From Henckelia pumila (Eukaryota; Streptophyta; Magnoliopsida; Lamiales; Gesneriaceae): a stretch of 64,000 nucleotides of DNA. The notes under the pieces were generated by a model, which made no database searches, was not told the DNA's origin, and saw only the letters and a program-made list of their open reading frames with translations. The stretch lies in NCBI RefSeq assembly GCF_033568475.1, contig NC_133120.1, forward strand, positions 80,328,151 to 80,392,150, read 5' to 3'. Positions 22,294 through 35,895 of the stretch are shown here, piece after piece. Made by a program: the position numbers and the translations under genes. Position 1 is the first letter of the stretch. Every line of letters begins with the position of its first letter.

Positions 22294-23169
22294 TTAAAAT
22301 GAGGTGACATGAGCTATTTATAGATATTCGGAAAGTTTTATGAGATTGAGTATTGTACTAGTTTTTTGAAAAAATTGAAGCCTCGTTAAAAAGATTTAAT
22401 AAATAAGATTATATTCAATAAATAATTCTTGGGTTTTATTACTTAATTGGAATCTCGACCAAAAAATAATTGAAGCGGATCGACTTATAATAAACTTGGA
22501 CCCGAAAAATAACACATCACTTATAATTCTTCCAATATATTTAATAAATAAAATACAACAAAATAAATTAGTCACACACTTCTTACAATTCCATTATCCT
22601 AATTATTAATATATCTCTCTCAAAAACTTCCCAAATTCACTTCTCGCAACTCCATCATCCTAACTAATATCTCATTATCTTAACCTGAAAACGAATGTTA
22701 TGCATTCAACCAACCAAAAAAAAAAAGAAAAGAAAAAAAGAAACACATAATAAAAATATTCATAAATCCAAATTTTGTTAAAAAATGACTTTTAACTCTT
22801 GACTAATATTATATTATATTCTCATGCATAACATGTATTACATGCCATAGTACATGTTAACCCATAAAACATATACTTAACTAGTGGTATACAAATATAT
22901 AATGGTTAGGGGAAAAAAAACCAAAACAAAACAAAAACAAATTATTAATATTCACAGTAAATGAGTAAGTTTCTTATAAAATTGTCTCACATATTTATAT
23001 TAATGAAACGAATCAATCCAATATATATTTATTATGAAAAATAATAATTTTGACATGCATAATAATAAGTTTTTTATAAATCAAATTAAAAAAATATTTA
23101 TCCTATAAAATCGACCCGATGACTATCTCATGAGATACTAATTTTGTGTTCATGAAATAAGACAAAAAA

Positions 23170-23536
23170 TCTCTATTTCCTTCTATGGACCCCCCCATAT
23201 CTTCTCGTACGTTCTGGCATTTTGGATAAACTTGAATTGGTGATATTGGTTTAAATATATATCTATTTATTAAATGAGAACCCCTCTAAAAAAACCAATT
23301 TGATTTCTTGATATGAGATTAATTTAAATTTTAAATTATTAAAAAAACAATGGTGGAAAAAAACAAATGCAAATATATAATTCATGCTCTTTTAATTATT
23401 TCTCATATACTTACGAATAATATTTAACCAAGAAACATTTATTTTTTCATAAATTTATTAGATTTATTTCCAAAATTAATTTTACTGAAAAAAATCAAAT
23501 TTTTCGTCACACACAACGGATGTGCAAATACGCTAG
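23170..23536 (+). mobile_element. Probable short non-autonomous Helitron
   Basis: The 3' end is diagnostic: a short hairpin-forming CACACACAACGGATGTG, then CAAATACGCTAG, inserted before T. A 5' end beginning TCTCTATTTCC after A at 23169 is plausible but not certain. The final CTAG is included in the target duplication of the Mutator-like element that inserted right next to it. Confidence 0.5.
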
Positions 23537-23542
23537 TTTAAA

Positions 23543-24811
23543 GGGAAAATTAGCATTTTGGTCCTGTATGTTGGCTTCTTTTTTGTTTTGGCCCCGTATG
23601 TTGGCTTGTTTTGGAAAAGATCCTGTAACTCGATTTTTGTTTTGGATTTAGTCCTATATGTTTGCTTATTTTGGTTTTGATCCTGTAAGTAGGTTTGTTT
23701 TTTGGTTTTCGTCCTGTATGTTATCATGTTTTGAAATTTAAAAATTGATCTCTAATTATTTTTGTAATAAATATTTTTTATTCTTTCATGTTTTATCTCC
23801 TTATTGGTTTGAGATAATTACAACTAACTAATAAAAAAATATTTTTTTACGCTTAAATTTTTTTTAATCTAAATAATTTAATAAAATCTAAAATATGTTA
23901 ATTTAATGTATTAAATGTAATATACTTTTGTTCTTTTAAAAAGTAACAAACAAAAATTCATTTATATCGTTCTCAACGATAATTTTGATTTTTTTATTTA
24001 TTTGGCACTAAGTGTTCACCCACTTAGCACCTATTAATTATCATATAAATAAGTTACAACCTAAATTAACAAAATTAGCTAAAAAACTAAAAATATATTT
24101 AAAACATACTTTCGTTCTTTTAAAAAGTAACACTCTAATATATTTTTTTTATCGTTCTCAACTATGGTTGACTTTTTTTGTTCCGCTTTTCTCGAAAGCA
24201 AAACTTTTTAGGTATGTTTCACTTTTATCACGCTTAATCGCTGCTTAAACGTGTTTTTTAGAACACTGCAAATAAGCAAAATTTTGCCGCTCCCTCCAAT
24301 TTCGGCGACGGAGGAAAAATTAAAAAAAAAATGAAGTTATTGTACCTTTTAGAACATAATTATTATTTTAAAAAATAATTAGAAAGTCAACATCTAAATT
24401 TTAAACCTAATTTATTTAAGCTTAAGCGATGAAGTTGGAAAATCAACTTTTAAATTCTAAATTTAATTTATTATTTTAAAATAAAAAATATATGCGCTTA
24501 TTCTAACTTAACCGAGCTTAATTTGGTCAAAACTGTATCTTTTCCATGACCAAAATAAAAAAAACAAGTCAACTATTAGGACATAATCCAAAAAAAATCC
24601 AAATTCCTGTACTGTTTTTTCAAAACATAACTTTGTATAGGACCAAAATCAAAAAAGTAAGTCAACTTATAAAACCAAAACTAAAACAATCAACATGTAA
24701 GACTAAATCCAAAATAAAAACAAAGTTACAGGATCTTTTCCAAAACAAGCCAATATACGGGACCAAAACCAAAATGAAGCCAACATACAAGACTAAAATG
24801 CTAATTTTTCC
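23543..24811. mobile_element. 1.27 kb Mutator-like non-autonomous element, second copy
   Basis: It has the same long inverted arms as the copy at 20132 (GGGAAAATTAGCATTTTGGTC at the left, ATGCTAATTTTTCC at the right). Flanks CTAGTTTAAA occur on both sides (23533-23542 and 24812-24821), a 9-10 bp duplication. The interior is the same as in the first copy but inverted. The two copies therefore arose from separate insertions. Confidence 0.88.
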
Positions 24812-25038
24812 CTAGTTTAAATTAAGAACTAATATCAGTCATTCTTAACGATTAAAATTTAATTATCAATTTTGTCAAAAAAATGTAATTATCAATTCAA
24901 TATTTATTAAAGAAAGTAACTTTAAAAAATTATTAAAAAAACGTGCGCGTATACAATTTTTCGAAAAAAAAAAACCCAAAAATAAATAATATAATATAAT
25001 AACTAAAAAAACACTAATAATATAAGCTTGAAATCAAA

Positions 25039-26533
25039 TCAAGAAGATGGAGGAGGGTACTGCTGGGTGGTCCACGGCGGCGGGGGGGAATTCTGGTTGC
25101 TCCATTGATATTGTTGATCGGTCCCCGGTGGCCGGAAACTTATGGTTTGGCCGCTAGAGAACTGCAGGGGATACGAAGAAGAAGAAGAGGAAACCGATTG
25201 AGAAATGAATGCCGCAGGCTGCGAAGAAGATGAAGAATTTGATGCATCCGAGTACAAACCAGCTAATGATGGATTATACAGCATTTGCTCAAAAAAATTC
25301 GTCGATGTCTGCGGCTGGAAGTCTCCGGTGCTCTGAAGTAACTGCGAGTATTCCCAGTAGTCCCTTGCGGAGGATTGGAAGAATGCCGGAGGTAGAGTGG
25401 GAGCCGCCGGTGGCTGAGTAGCGGCCAATACGGTGGGCTGTGTAGATTGTGGCGGTGGCATTAGTCTGACGTTTTCAGGGAAGTTGAGTTTAGCTCTGTT
25501 GCCTCTGAAACGCAGTGCAGCCTCGTCGTAAGCTCTGGCCGCCGCCTCCGCCGTGTCGAAGGTGCCTAGCCAAACTCTTGCCGCTTTGTGTGGGTCGCGT
25601 ATTTCCGCCGCCCATTTACCCCAAGGTCTCTGCCGCACTCCTCTGTATCTTTTTCTTTCTCCCGTCTCTTCCTGTGAAGTGGTGGTCGAAGATTCCGATT
25701 GTGTACTTTGTTCCGCTGCGGCGGCGGATGAAGTCGAGGAGGAAATGGACGGCGGCGGTGGTGCCGTCGCCGCGGTGGTAGCTGATGTCACACCTGAGCT
25801 TCCGCCTGCACATTTTGGGAAGAGAATAAATTCACAAATGGACAAAATTGGTGAAAAGGGTTGACAATTAAATAATGGGATATGCATAAATTAAACTCAT
25901 TAAACAAAAAATTTCTCATAGTAACTTGTTAGATTTCGAAGAGTGTAGTATACCTCAAAAAACACTTATTTTAAAGGATAAGATTCAGGTCATTTAAAAA
26001 ATGATGATGAGATCAAATTCAATACTTATCTCTTCATCGAATGTATATCTTTTTATTATTTAAAAAAAAAAGAAATAAAAAAAAGAAGAAGTTTGAAGCA
26101 ATCACACATAGTACTATAATGTCAAAAAAAACCAACCAGGCTTCACCGAGGAAGAAGACTCTTCAAACCCGGAATAAAACATCTGGGCGGCGGCGGCGGC
26201 GGAGGCGGAGGCGGAGGCGGAGGTTCCTTCTTGATCACGTCTCCTCTTCTGGCCAGAGCTCGAAGAAGAATAAACAGGGGAAAAAGCAGTACTAGTAGTA
26301 CTAATGATGCTGCTAGTTTGCCTTTGTCCAGATACGATTGATCTGTACCCGAAAAGAGTATGCGACGGCGGCGGCGCCACCACCGCAGACAATAGGTAAT
26401 CTGGCTGTTCCATCTGCTGCATGGGGAAGTATGGCGCCGCCGTGGAAGCGTCGGAGCTGGTGGTTGTGTTCTCTACATCCTCTGCTGCCTCAAATCTGGC
26501 GTACTGATCGCTGCTGTCTCGTCTGTTCGCCAC
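25039..26533 (-). CDS. AP2/ERF transcription factor, ABR1/ERF group X-like
   Basis: This minus-strand gene appears to have two exons. Exon 2 (25805-25039) carries a complete AP2/ERF DNA-binding domain: [18 protein letters not shown], then [18 protein letters not shown] and [14 protein letters not shown], followed by a Ser/Gln-rich tail ending in TGA. The [11 protein letters not shown] and WLGTF elements are those that contact GCC-box DNA in ERFs. Exon 1 (26533-26137, donor CCTG/GTTGGT) encodes a Ser/Ala-rich stretch with [10 protein letters not shown]. The phases agree (397 + 767 bp). The frame opens with [11 protein letters not shown], like the conserved N-terminus of ABR1-type ERFs, but no ATG precedes it. 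The first in-frame ATG is at 26422, so the start is unresolved: a mutated start or an unseen first exon. The family is known for stress and hormone regulation; the role here is inferred. Confidence 0.85.
26187..26223. repeat. GGC/GGA trinucleotide repeat in ERF exon 1
   Basis: GGCGGC and GGAGGC units on the plus strand encode the [12 protein letters not shown] tract of the ERF protein. Such a tract is prone to length variation. Confidence 0.85.
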
Positions 26534-28179
26534 CTTTACAAGAATTCAACACAATCTACCCAAAATCCGATGAAATCTAGCACACCCTTCTGTCAATTAT
26601 GTCCAAGAAATCTCACCGATGAAACAAAATACACTAATTAAACCCACAAATCCAAATTTCGATCACGGCCTTTGATATTGATCAGTGTACGGAATTAATT
26701 AAGCTCCTCCTGCAGCCGCCATTTGAAAGAACAAAAGCTAGCGCATGCAAATATCGAGAGCCTCGGATCAATTTCCCCGACAAAGATTATTGAAAATTGT
26801 GGAGCCTTCCCCGTAAATATTCCTCCAGCCGCAAGAGCCTCTCTCTTTGAACCGAAACCAAATTATATAATATAAAGAAGAAGCGAAAAGGAATATTGTT
26901 TTAAGCACTCTCAATGGAACAGTAAAAGCGCACCTCTCTCGTTTTAAAAAAATGTCTTTAAAAATATTTATTACATTAGATAGATAGAAATAATGTTTCG
27001 AGTTCGCTTTTCAAACGGGTTTTTTAATGTGTTTTTAGTTTTTTTATTTATAGCTTATACATATAATACATTATTATATGATGATAGAGATAAAATTGAA
27101 ATAGGTAGCCGACTATAAATTATATGCGTTCCCACCATCACTTTGACCGGTTTAATAACACGATGAATTCGCTCGCTGCCCCTTGGAAGACCCAAAATTT
27201 TGTCGGTGGGACTTCTTGGTGTGTAAGTAAAAACTCAATTGTGTGTAGTCATTTGTAACACTACTTGCCCATACAAAACCAAATTGGAGACGGAAAACAG
27301 ATAAAATAAAGACGCTATCTAGCTGCACAAAAACAATTTGTAAGATGATTTTACCCCTGTTAAATGATTGATCTATTCGACTTGGTTCATGAAAACGTAT
27401 CATTTTTATGTTAAAAAATATTATAACTTTTTGTTGTAAATATAAGGGTGATCCATCTGTCTTACATGAAACATACTTTGTTAGTTTTTGGTTTATGTAA
27501 TAATTTATTTTATTGAAATAAGATTAATATGAATTTTTAAAAAAAATGGTGTGGACGAGAATATAATGTGGTTCCGAGATTCAATCGATATAGAAGATGT
27601 CTGCACCAAATACATTATCGGTTTGATTTCGGTTTGGAATTGGGTTCGAGATTCTGGTTTAGGTTTGGTACTCGAATATTACTAGAAGGCTAATTTGATG
27701 AAAAACTTCAAGCCAGTTTCTAAATCCGATCATTGTTTCTAAATATATCCGTTGTATTAATGTATTTTACTTTTATTTGATATGATATGAGTAAGATACA
27801 CCGGGGACGAAATGAGAAGCCAGGAGATTATAATACAAAAATCTAATTTTTTTGCACAACTTGAGAGTTGACATATTTTTATTTGATTTTAAAAATTGTA
27901 GTTGCAAGATTGACCCCTAAAATAACCTATTTAAAGAATTCAACTTTTTTTTTTTTTAATTTGCTATACAAAGTCGTTACTATATGATCATAAACGATAA
28001 GTTGTGATTGAGAAATAGGGTTGGATTATAGTTTTTAAAAACAATAAACAATTGTCAAGATATTATTTGATACATTATGTACAATTATACTTCTATTTTT
28101 CTTGAAACCCTTAATTTCTCTGTGCTTTGTTTGAAACCTTAGCGTGATTCTTGTAACATGTATGCATCATTTAAGACTA
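26534..28179. other. ERF 5' flank and intergenic DNA
   Basis: This stretch is the upstream side of the ERF gene (minus strand). On the minus strand a short upstream frame ATGGCGGCTGCAGGAGG ends after seven codons (near 26722). No further gene is supported. From 26950 onward the DNA is AT-rich without recognised features. Confidence 0.6.
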
Positions 28180-28187
28180 CTCTTAAT

Positions 28188-29233
28188 TAGAGCTGTGAAA
28201 ACGGATTCGTGAAATGGATCTACTGTAATCCATATAAACGAATCAATTGGTGTGCCAGATCATCGTTTTTGTGAGTTGAGAATTTCTCAACCCAATCAAC
28301 CTATTTGCAAATTAGTCAACCCAACAAACATGGTCCTTTTTTAGTTATATTAAATGAGGACGAGCCCACCAGCAACCTGTCACAACCCACTAGGTTGTGT
28401 TTACTTAGTGAGATTAATTATATATAGATAAATAATACTAAGACTATTAAACTAATTTTATATGATGTTGAATAATGATGCATAAACAATTACATGTTTA
28501 CTTTGATAGATCAATTTTATGATTGATATTATGATTAATTGACGAGTTACAATTTTGCCTGTATGATATATAATTGAAAATTGTAAAGTATTATTAATCC
28601 ACATGTAAATTATTTTAATTGACCAAAATTATTGACTATAAATATTATTTATTTTTTAAAACAAAAATTAATAAATTGTGTTAAAATTTTTTCCACATGA
28701 ATAAGGATAAAATCTAATTAAATGTATTAATCATATATTAAATTATTAAAATTTCTATTCATGTTTTATAATTTTTAAATGGATCTTTCGTATATTAAAA
28801 TCAAATGAAATGTATTAATATATCTTAAAGTATTTGAAATTTATATCCATGTTATATAATTTTTTTTAAATGGTGTTATCATATATAAATTTTTTGGAAA
28901 GTAAATTAAGGATATTAGTGTAATGTTTTTCAATTGGAAACTTAATTAGTTAAAAATGATTATTTATCACACCATTTATTTGGGATAAATCATCGATGTT
29001 TAAAGTTTAAATTAGGTAAATATGGATGAGCTTTATGAGTTAATACGGCCCTCAAAAAGTAAGTAAACATGTGATTACATAGGATTATTAATATACTCTT
29101 ATACTTATCATAACAAGTAAACGTAGTCTGATAGTATCGATGGATAGGAAATTATCAACACAATCTATATTTTTAATATTTTTGATAGAAAAACGGACCA
29201 ATCCAACGAACTCAATTTATTTTAACTGCTCTA
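28188..29233. mobile_element. 1.05 kb hAT-type element with perfect 8 bp TSD
   Basis: The left end TAGAGCTGTGAAAACG and the right end TTTTAACTGCTCTA are inverted repeats. They are flanked by identical octamers CTCTTAAT (28180-28187 and 29234-29241). The interior is AT-rich and non-coding. The octamer duplication supports the hAT superfamily. Confidence 0.82.
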
Positions 29234-29241
29234 CTCTTAAT

Positions 29242-30463
29242 GTATGGTCATGGCTCGCATGGTCATGGTAAGACGGTCAACTCATTTAAAATAATAAGTA
29301 TGACCAAATCAAAGGCTTTATAATTTGATCTCTCTGATTTTTTGATAAATAATAATAGAGGACGCACAAATATAAATGGCTTTTCGCCTTTCCACTATTT
29401 TGCACGAAAGATAAAAATGCTCTCCTTGAATATAGAATATTAGTTTTTTAAAATTCATTTATTGATTTTGAGTTTTATTTTTTAAAATTATGTGAGATTT
29501 GGTCAAAGCACGTCTCCTATGTGACTTTTGGATGATAATAATTTTATAATCAAATAATAAAACTAAATAATTCCAGGGTATTGAATGGGATCTTGAATAA
29601 CTCACCAGTCATAAATACAAAATAGATAGGGTTAAATTTTCGCAGCTACATTCTATTGACAAATTTGTCATCCATATACTAACATAGTTGGTTATTTTAT
29701 TCTACCAATCAAATATCATCCAATCTAAAGTATAAAATCTATAAGTTTAATGATCGGTATTTTTTTCCTTTCCCGGTGGTTTAAACTATATTTAGTTGCA
29801 TTTTTTCTTGGTTTTACTAATATACCACTTATTAACTAGGTTTTGAATTTTTAGAAAACGTAAAACCATTTTTTGAATGAAGTGAATATAGATAAAATGT
29901 GAATTTTCTACATAAATTTGTTTTTAAATTATTTTCATGATATGTCTAGAAAAAGAGATGGATAAATGAATACTTAAGAAACATTGAATTCGAACTAAAT
30001 AACCGTCCTTCACACCAACATTAATAAATGTGTGTATATATATATATATATGATAATGTTTTCAAACAATTCAAATTATTAATCAATAAGCATTTACCTA
30101 ATTCTGGAACTATTATCTATCCCGTTCTTATATATATTTCCTCCATATATATAAATGCAAGCGGCCAAGAAATAAATAACAAACCATGCTATTTAAGGGT
30201 AGTTCGATTAAACCTTTGGGATCCAAAGTTTAATGTCGATAGAAACATTGATTCGACAAGTAACATATTTAATTATCATTGATTAATTTCAATCAGTTTC
30301 ATATCATCACAAAAATATTCAGAGATTTAATTAAAATAATGTTTTAGTTCATAATCACTTTTTAACGTCTTGAAATTAATTTGTGCAACCAAGAAAATCA
30401 TCTCGAAAAATTGTTGATAAGACAAAATCGAACGGAGTCACTAGTCAAATTCGAGCTGTTATC

Positions 30464-30495
<32 letters not shown>

Positions 30496-31351
30496 GACGC
30501 AATAATAATAGTTCGGTGGAATTTGTCGGGATTAAGAATGGGATAAGTGAGGTGTGGAAACGATATGGACGAGATTTATTTGGTTGGTGTCAATTAGGAG
30601 GAAGGGATTAAGTCACACGTGGATTCATTTTGTGAAAACTAGGTGGGTACCATTAAATAACTATTGGCCGTAGGTAGGTCTATATAGGGGACAAAAGAAG
30701 GATGACCTAATTCTTCATTTACTTTAAATTAATGCAATTTTATTCTAAACAATAATGACGATGCAAATTTTTAAGATTTTTTTTATTATATAGATTTATA
30801 GAAATAATTTGATCATAACTAGCTATCACAAATATTAATAACAATTATGTGTATATATATATATATAAGTACTAATTTTTATGCAATTAAAATATGAATG
30901 TGTTATATAATATATTTTAATGTGTGAAATAAACAATTTACGTTCGTGAGAATAATGATTAAATTCGTATAGTCATCATCATCATCATTCCATTAATTAA
31001 AGAAAGAGTTACCGTCTACCAAATTAGAAAAAAATCGAGGTGTTGACTCCGCAAAAGGAAATATGTAACATTGATTTAATTAATACAAATATATCACAAT
31101 TACAATTTATTAAACGTGGCACTTGCATTTGTCATTAACTAGCCAGCGTCGATATTATATCATATATAATATACATGCAACATCTGTGCATTAATTGACT
31201 ATACATAGCTTCTTCTTTTTTTTTTGAGGTCATTATACATAGTTGTTTTATTCACCGATTTGTTCAATGTTTACAAAAGATTATGACTTATAAATAATTT
31301 TTTTGTTCATATATATCATGCATCCTTCTAAATTTATAATCGTACGTGTCA
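29242..31351. other. AT-rich intergenic stretch
   Basis: I see no gene. A (TTA)n microsatellite lies at about 30467-30497 and short (TA)n runs near 30036 and 30852. Open frames of 76-84 codons here are mostly low-complexity sequence. Confidence 0.65.
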
Positions 31352-31359
31352 TTTCTAGA

Positions 31360-31586
31360 TAGGGGTGGTTTTTCGGTATACCTTACTACAAATATTGGTA
31401 TAAAAAAAATTCATACCGATACCGATAGTAAAATTTTGAAACTTTGCTTCGAAAAAAATCCATATTGATATTGTATAGATACCGAAAAAAAAATAGGTAT
31501 ACTGAAAAAATATATGTATATCGAAAAAATCTCGGTACGATATGCCAAAATTTCGGTATTTCGGTACGGTATGCCGGTCAGCCCTA
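31360..31586. mobile_element. 227 bp hAT-type MITE
   Basis: The left end TAGGGGTGGTTTTTCGGTAT and the right end GCCGGTCAGCCCTA enclose repeated CGGTAT/ATACCG motifs. Flanks TTTCTAGA (31352-31359) and TTCCCAGA (31587-31594) match at six of eight positions. Confidence 0.65.
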
Positions 31587-31992
31587 TTCCCAGATACCGA
31601 AGGGTTCCTCGTAAATTTGTAATTAAATGTGTATGTGTTGCCTATGACAACACTTGATTCAATAATGTTAAGGGTATTTTTTTGACATTGCATACTTTAA
31701 GCACGAAAACAGTAAGAATAGAACTTTTTAAAAAATAATGAAAACATTATGATTTACGAACGACTATTGAATATGTTGTCCTATTTAATTATAATCATTT
31801 ATAAAGCATCTCATTGTGAAGGATAACTGATCAACAATACCAGTATTGGTATTTCCATTTTGTTCACTTTTTTATTCTCTCCTCTCCACTGAAGATTGAG
31901 ATGTTATTGTTCTGAATAAAATCCGAAACATAACAAGCTGTCTAAAGACAAATATTATCATTTTGGGTGGATCATCATATCCAGCTGAATTA

Positions 31993-32093
31993 GGTAGTGT
32001 TTGCAATAAGTGATTATGGATTTTTTATTAGCAAATTTGTTAAGAAGAAAACTAATAATTAATCACTTATTTTTAGAGGTTTCAAACACTATC
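31993..32093. mobile_element. 101 bp Tourist-like MITE, TSD TTA
   Basis: Termini GGTAGTGTTTG and CAAACACTATC are perfect 10-11 bp inverted repeats. They extend into AATAAGTGATTA/TAATCACTTATT and are flanked by TTA on both sides (31990-31992 and 32094-32096). Confidence 0.82.
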
Positions 32094-32096
32094 TTA

Positions 32097-33297
32097 GCAG
32101 CACGTCATTTAGGATAAGCTCTTTACTCCGTGTGTTTAAATTTTTTTTTTTTTCACAATGACAATGAAACTTGCAGTTATCATGATTTTTCGATGCACAA
32201 TAGATCATTTATTTATTTCACGAACTCGAACTCTTTTTTGATCGTGTTTCTTGGATCCAATGATTTGCTTTCAAAACTTAAAAATGGGATCACATTTTTG
32301 GTTTGACAACTAACAAGACTATAATGTACGCACCAAAACTTGATTATTTCATTAATACAAAATCAAAATTGTCCAAATCATACCAATATAGAGGCGCGGA
32401 TGCATAGTAGGACCAGACACCCCCAAAAATTTTAAATTTCTTTTTAATTCTGAAAAACTGAATATATAATTAAATGGCTCCGTATATAAACAAGATTGAA
32501 AAGGGCAGGTATCTTAGCAGTGGACAAGACTTTATAGGGAGATGAGATGTTACTTAAGATTTAAGGGCTTTGACCAAAGTATAATGTTTTTTCTAGTGGC
32601 CCAAATATCCATGTTGAGATGCACGGTGTATCATTGAGATATTACCGGCCGGTAGCATGAAATTTCGAACTTTATGTATTTGTGATATTTAGGTTCTAAT
32701 CTCTCTTATTCGGAAGTTTTTCGTTTGAAGTGGTATATTATTAATTTATGGATAATTTATCTTATCTAATCTCATGTTTAGTTTGTTATATTGTTTATCT
32801 ATTCACTAAATATTTATCTTACATCAATAAAATAATTTTATATTGTTTCTGATCACATTAATCAAATTATTGAATATAAATTAATTACTATATTATCTTC
32901 AATAAATAATATTATTCGAACTTTCTTAATTTTTAAAAAGACAAAATGGTAATCTATAATCTTATTTAAAATTTTATCAGTCGAAACAAACTATTATTTA
33001 TTAATCAAACTAAATATTATCGTTTTGTATTTATTTTTATCATATTAGATTATTTATCTGGATATTATTATCCTATCTTTAACTTAAAACGATTACATGA
33101 CTCAAGTTCGAATATCGTCTCTTAATAATTAAGATAAGAACCAGTCAATAAATTTTTTATACTATTTTGACCAAATGCATCATTCAAAATATGAATTTCG
33201 GTAGTATGCACTGTGCACATAGCCGTTCCTTTCCCAAGACCTCACCCCAAATTTAATATCGATTTTTAGAGTTATATTTTCAAAAGTTAATATTTTT
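32097..33297. other. AT-rich intergenic stretch
   Basis: No gene, RNA or complete element is recognised here. Confidence 0.6.
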
Positions 33298-33668
33298 TTT
33301 GGACATGTATTTTAAAAATATTTTTTATAGTATTACTTTAAAATGTTGTAGTATTTTATAAGTGAAAAAAACTTACAGTATGCATTTAATTTGGATAAGA
33401 TTTTTATAAAATGTTTTTGAAATATATTTTTTTAAAAATATTTTCTAAGTATAGTTTTTAAAAAATGCTCGAGAGATGTTTTTAGATATTTTTAGAATGT
33501 AACTATGAAACGCAAATATGAACAACATTAGTACTTTTGAAATGTTAAAATGTTTTTTTATAAAATAGTTATTCAAACACATATTTATTCTTAAAACAAT
33601 TTTTAAAATTTTGTAAAAAGTTTTTAAAAAATAGTTTTATAAAAATATTTTATAAGTACATGTCCAAA
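33298..33668. mobile_element. ~370 bp foldback MITE-like element
   Basis: TTTGGACATGTATTTTAAAA at the left is repeated inverted at the right as a variant ending GTACATGTCCAAA. The interior is AT-rich with TTTTAAAAAT palindromes that could pair along most of its length. I could not define a target duplication, so the superfamily is open. Confidence 0.55.
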
Positions 33669-35895
33669 GTCACTCCAAACGTTACCTACATATTTCTTAT
33701 TTTTTTTTCATCGTTTCATTGTGAATTTTTGTACTTGGATTCTTTTCTCTTTTTTTTTTTTTCTTAAAACAGAAATGGAATTAGATGCTTCTGGAAACGA
33801 GAACAAACAAGTCGTACTACTTGCCCATTCATCGAATTTATTTTCCTTTGTTATTCTTTTGTATTCTGAACTCATGTTTTTTTTTACAATGGGTGGGCTG
33901 AAAAATTTACGAACTCAACTCGTCTATTTCAAGTGATAGGATATATCAGTTTGATAGACCTAATCAATTTTATGTATAATCCGATCCGGCTAATTGGTGC
34001 GAGCTGACCGTGACTTGTTATTAGATGGGGCGAGGCGGCTCGCAATTTTGATGTGTTGAGGAATTTTCAATTGAATTTACTTACTTTTATGTGATGAAAC
34101 AGTTTTAACTCATTTTGATATCTCTCATGAAGTCTTATCCTTCCAACACCCATCTCTTTATCCACAAGTTATAAAGGTTACATTAAATTGTGTTTCTTTT
34201 TTTTTAATCTAAAATTGTGTTTCTATAAATTTTGGGTTTTTCGATTTCAAATTCCTAATGTAAATTCATTCAAATTTTTTAGATAATTTCAGAACCAAAT
34301 ATATTTCAAGTCTCTCGCCCGATTAGTTGAAAGATTTTAATTTTTATATTTCAAATCGTTTATTATTGGAGTCATTTCAAATTTATTCTAAAATGATAGT
34401 ATACGCTTCATTCAATTAATCCCTCATATGAAGTTCCATACCGACTTAAAGAATAACTTTACTTGAAAGATAAAATGGTAAAGCAAATGAATCTATTCAT
34501 ATCTTGCAAATATTTCATCCATCACATGCAATACTTTTTTTTTTTTTTGAGGGAAATCACATGCAATACTTGAATCTAATTAAAAATAAAAAATTTTATA
34601 AATAATAATAATTAGGAACAGAATCTATACATTGCACAACTTTATAAATCGTGATTGTGATGACTTAATGTGTACAAAATAAAGTGAAATGTACGGTCTC
34701 AAAAGTTAGCACCAGATTCATTGAATAATAATCTATTAATTAACCACGCGTGATTATTAGATTAATTTAGCATATGATCATAATTATTAACTCAAAGAAA
34801 CGGGCGATGGGACCAGAAATGAATGGTAACATTCCACTTCCAATGTACTTTAGAATTAATAAAATATATATACATTACTAGTTGTCTAGTCATAGGTTTT
34901 GTGATTTGATAGCAACGTTATTTAATGACACTTAATTTTGTCCTGTTATGCATAAAAAATTGAATCATTTATGTTATCAAATTTTAATTATCTAATTATT
35001 TTTGTACCGTTTTTTCAATTTTAAATTTGTCAAAATTGACTGACGTTGTAACAAAACTCAAATTTAATAATATAAAAAATCAAAATTACAAATACATGAC
35101 GCAAATTAATTACAATTACAAATTCTAATATCCAACAAATTTGACACTTTATTTATTTATTTTAAAAATTATGTTTTCATGATATCGATCGAGTGAAGGG
35201 GATCGAGTGAAAGAGAGGGGGGGGGGGGGGGGGGGCCCCCCCCTTGATTCATAATTGAAACATGCACGGCCGAAAGTATAATAATTTGACAAAAGGGAAG
35301 GTTTGCCGACTTGGTAAGGGCAAAAAAAAAAACGTGTACAAATACAAGGCATTAGTGAAACAAGAATATGTTTGATTTCATTTATTAAAAAAAAATTTGA
35401 ACTATATTTTATACATTCGGAAAGCACGAGGCAGTATCTTTTGTGGAGTGGATTACTAGTTAAATGATTCAAATCACATTTCTAAAATCTATGTTTGAGA
35501 AATTGTTGGGAATCACTAGTTGAATCATCATGAATGTGACCATAAACCATCTAGAAATTGTTGGGATAGTTCAATCAGTAGTCATAAGTTTGATCTGTTG
35601 CACAGGATTTGTTCAATGTAATTTACTAGGCTATCATGATTTGAAGACTATTGTGTTAGTCCGGAAGGTTAATCAGGATAGTTCGAAAAGATAGCGGCTA
35701 CTAAAGTACTAATGACAGAGCATTCTTAATCTACCCGGATAAAATTTAAAATCTTTTCATTTTTTGAATGAAAATACCCGGACTAATATCAAATTAATCC
35801 AAAATTTTTACAAATTAATATAAAAATTTTTGCAGTGCTAAGGCTCTGGTAAAATTATATGTGGCTCAATTATATGTTCAAGACTTATTTGATTA
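33669..35895. other. AT-rich intergenic stretch with a G/C homopolymer
   Basis: No gene is recognised. The only striking element is a run of 19 G followed by 8 C at 35217-35243. Confidence 0.6.

Noticed and set aside
20104..24815. Several frames with repeated YRTKTK or TYRTKTKK motifs
   Set aside because: They are translations of the repeated inverted arms of the two Mutator-like elements.
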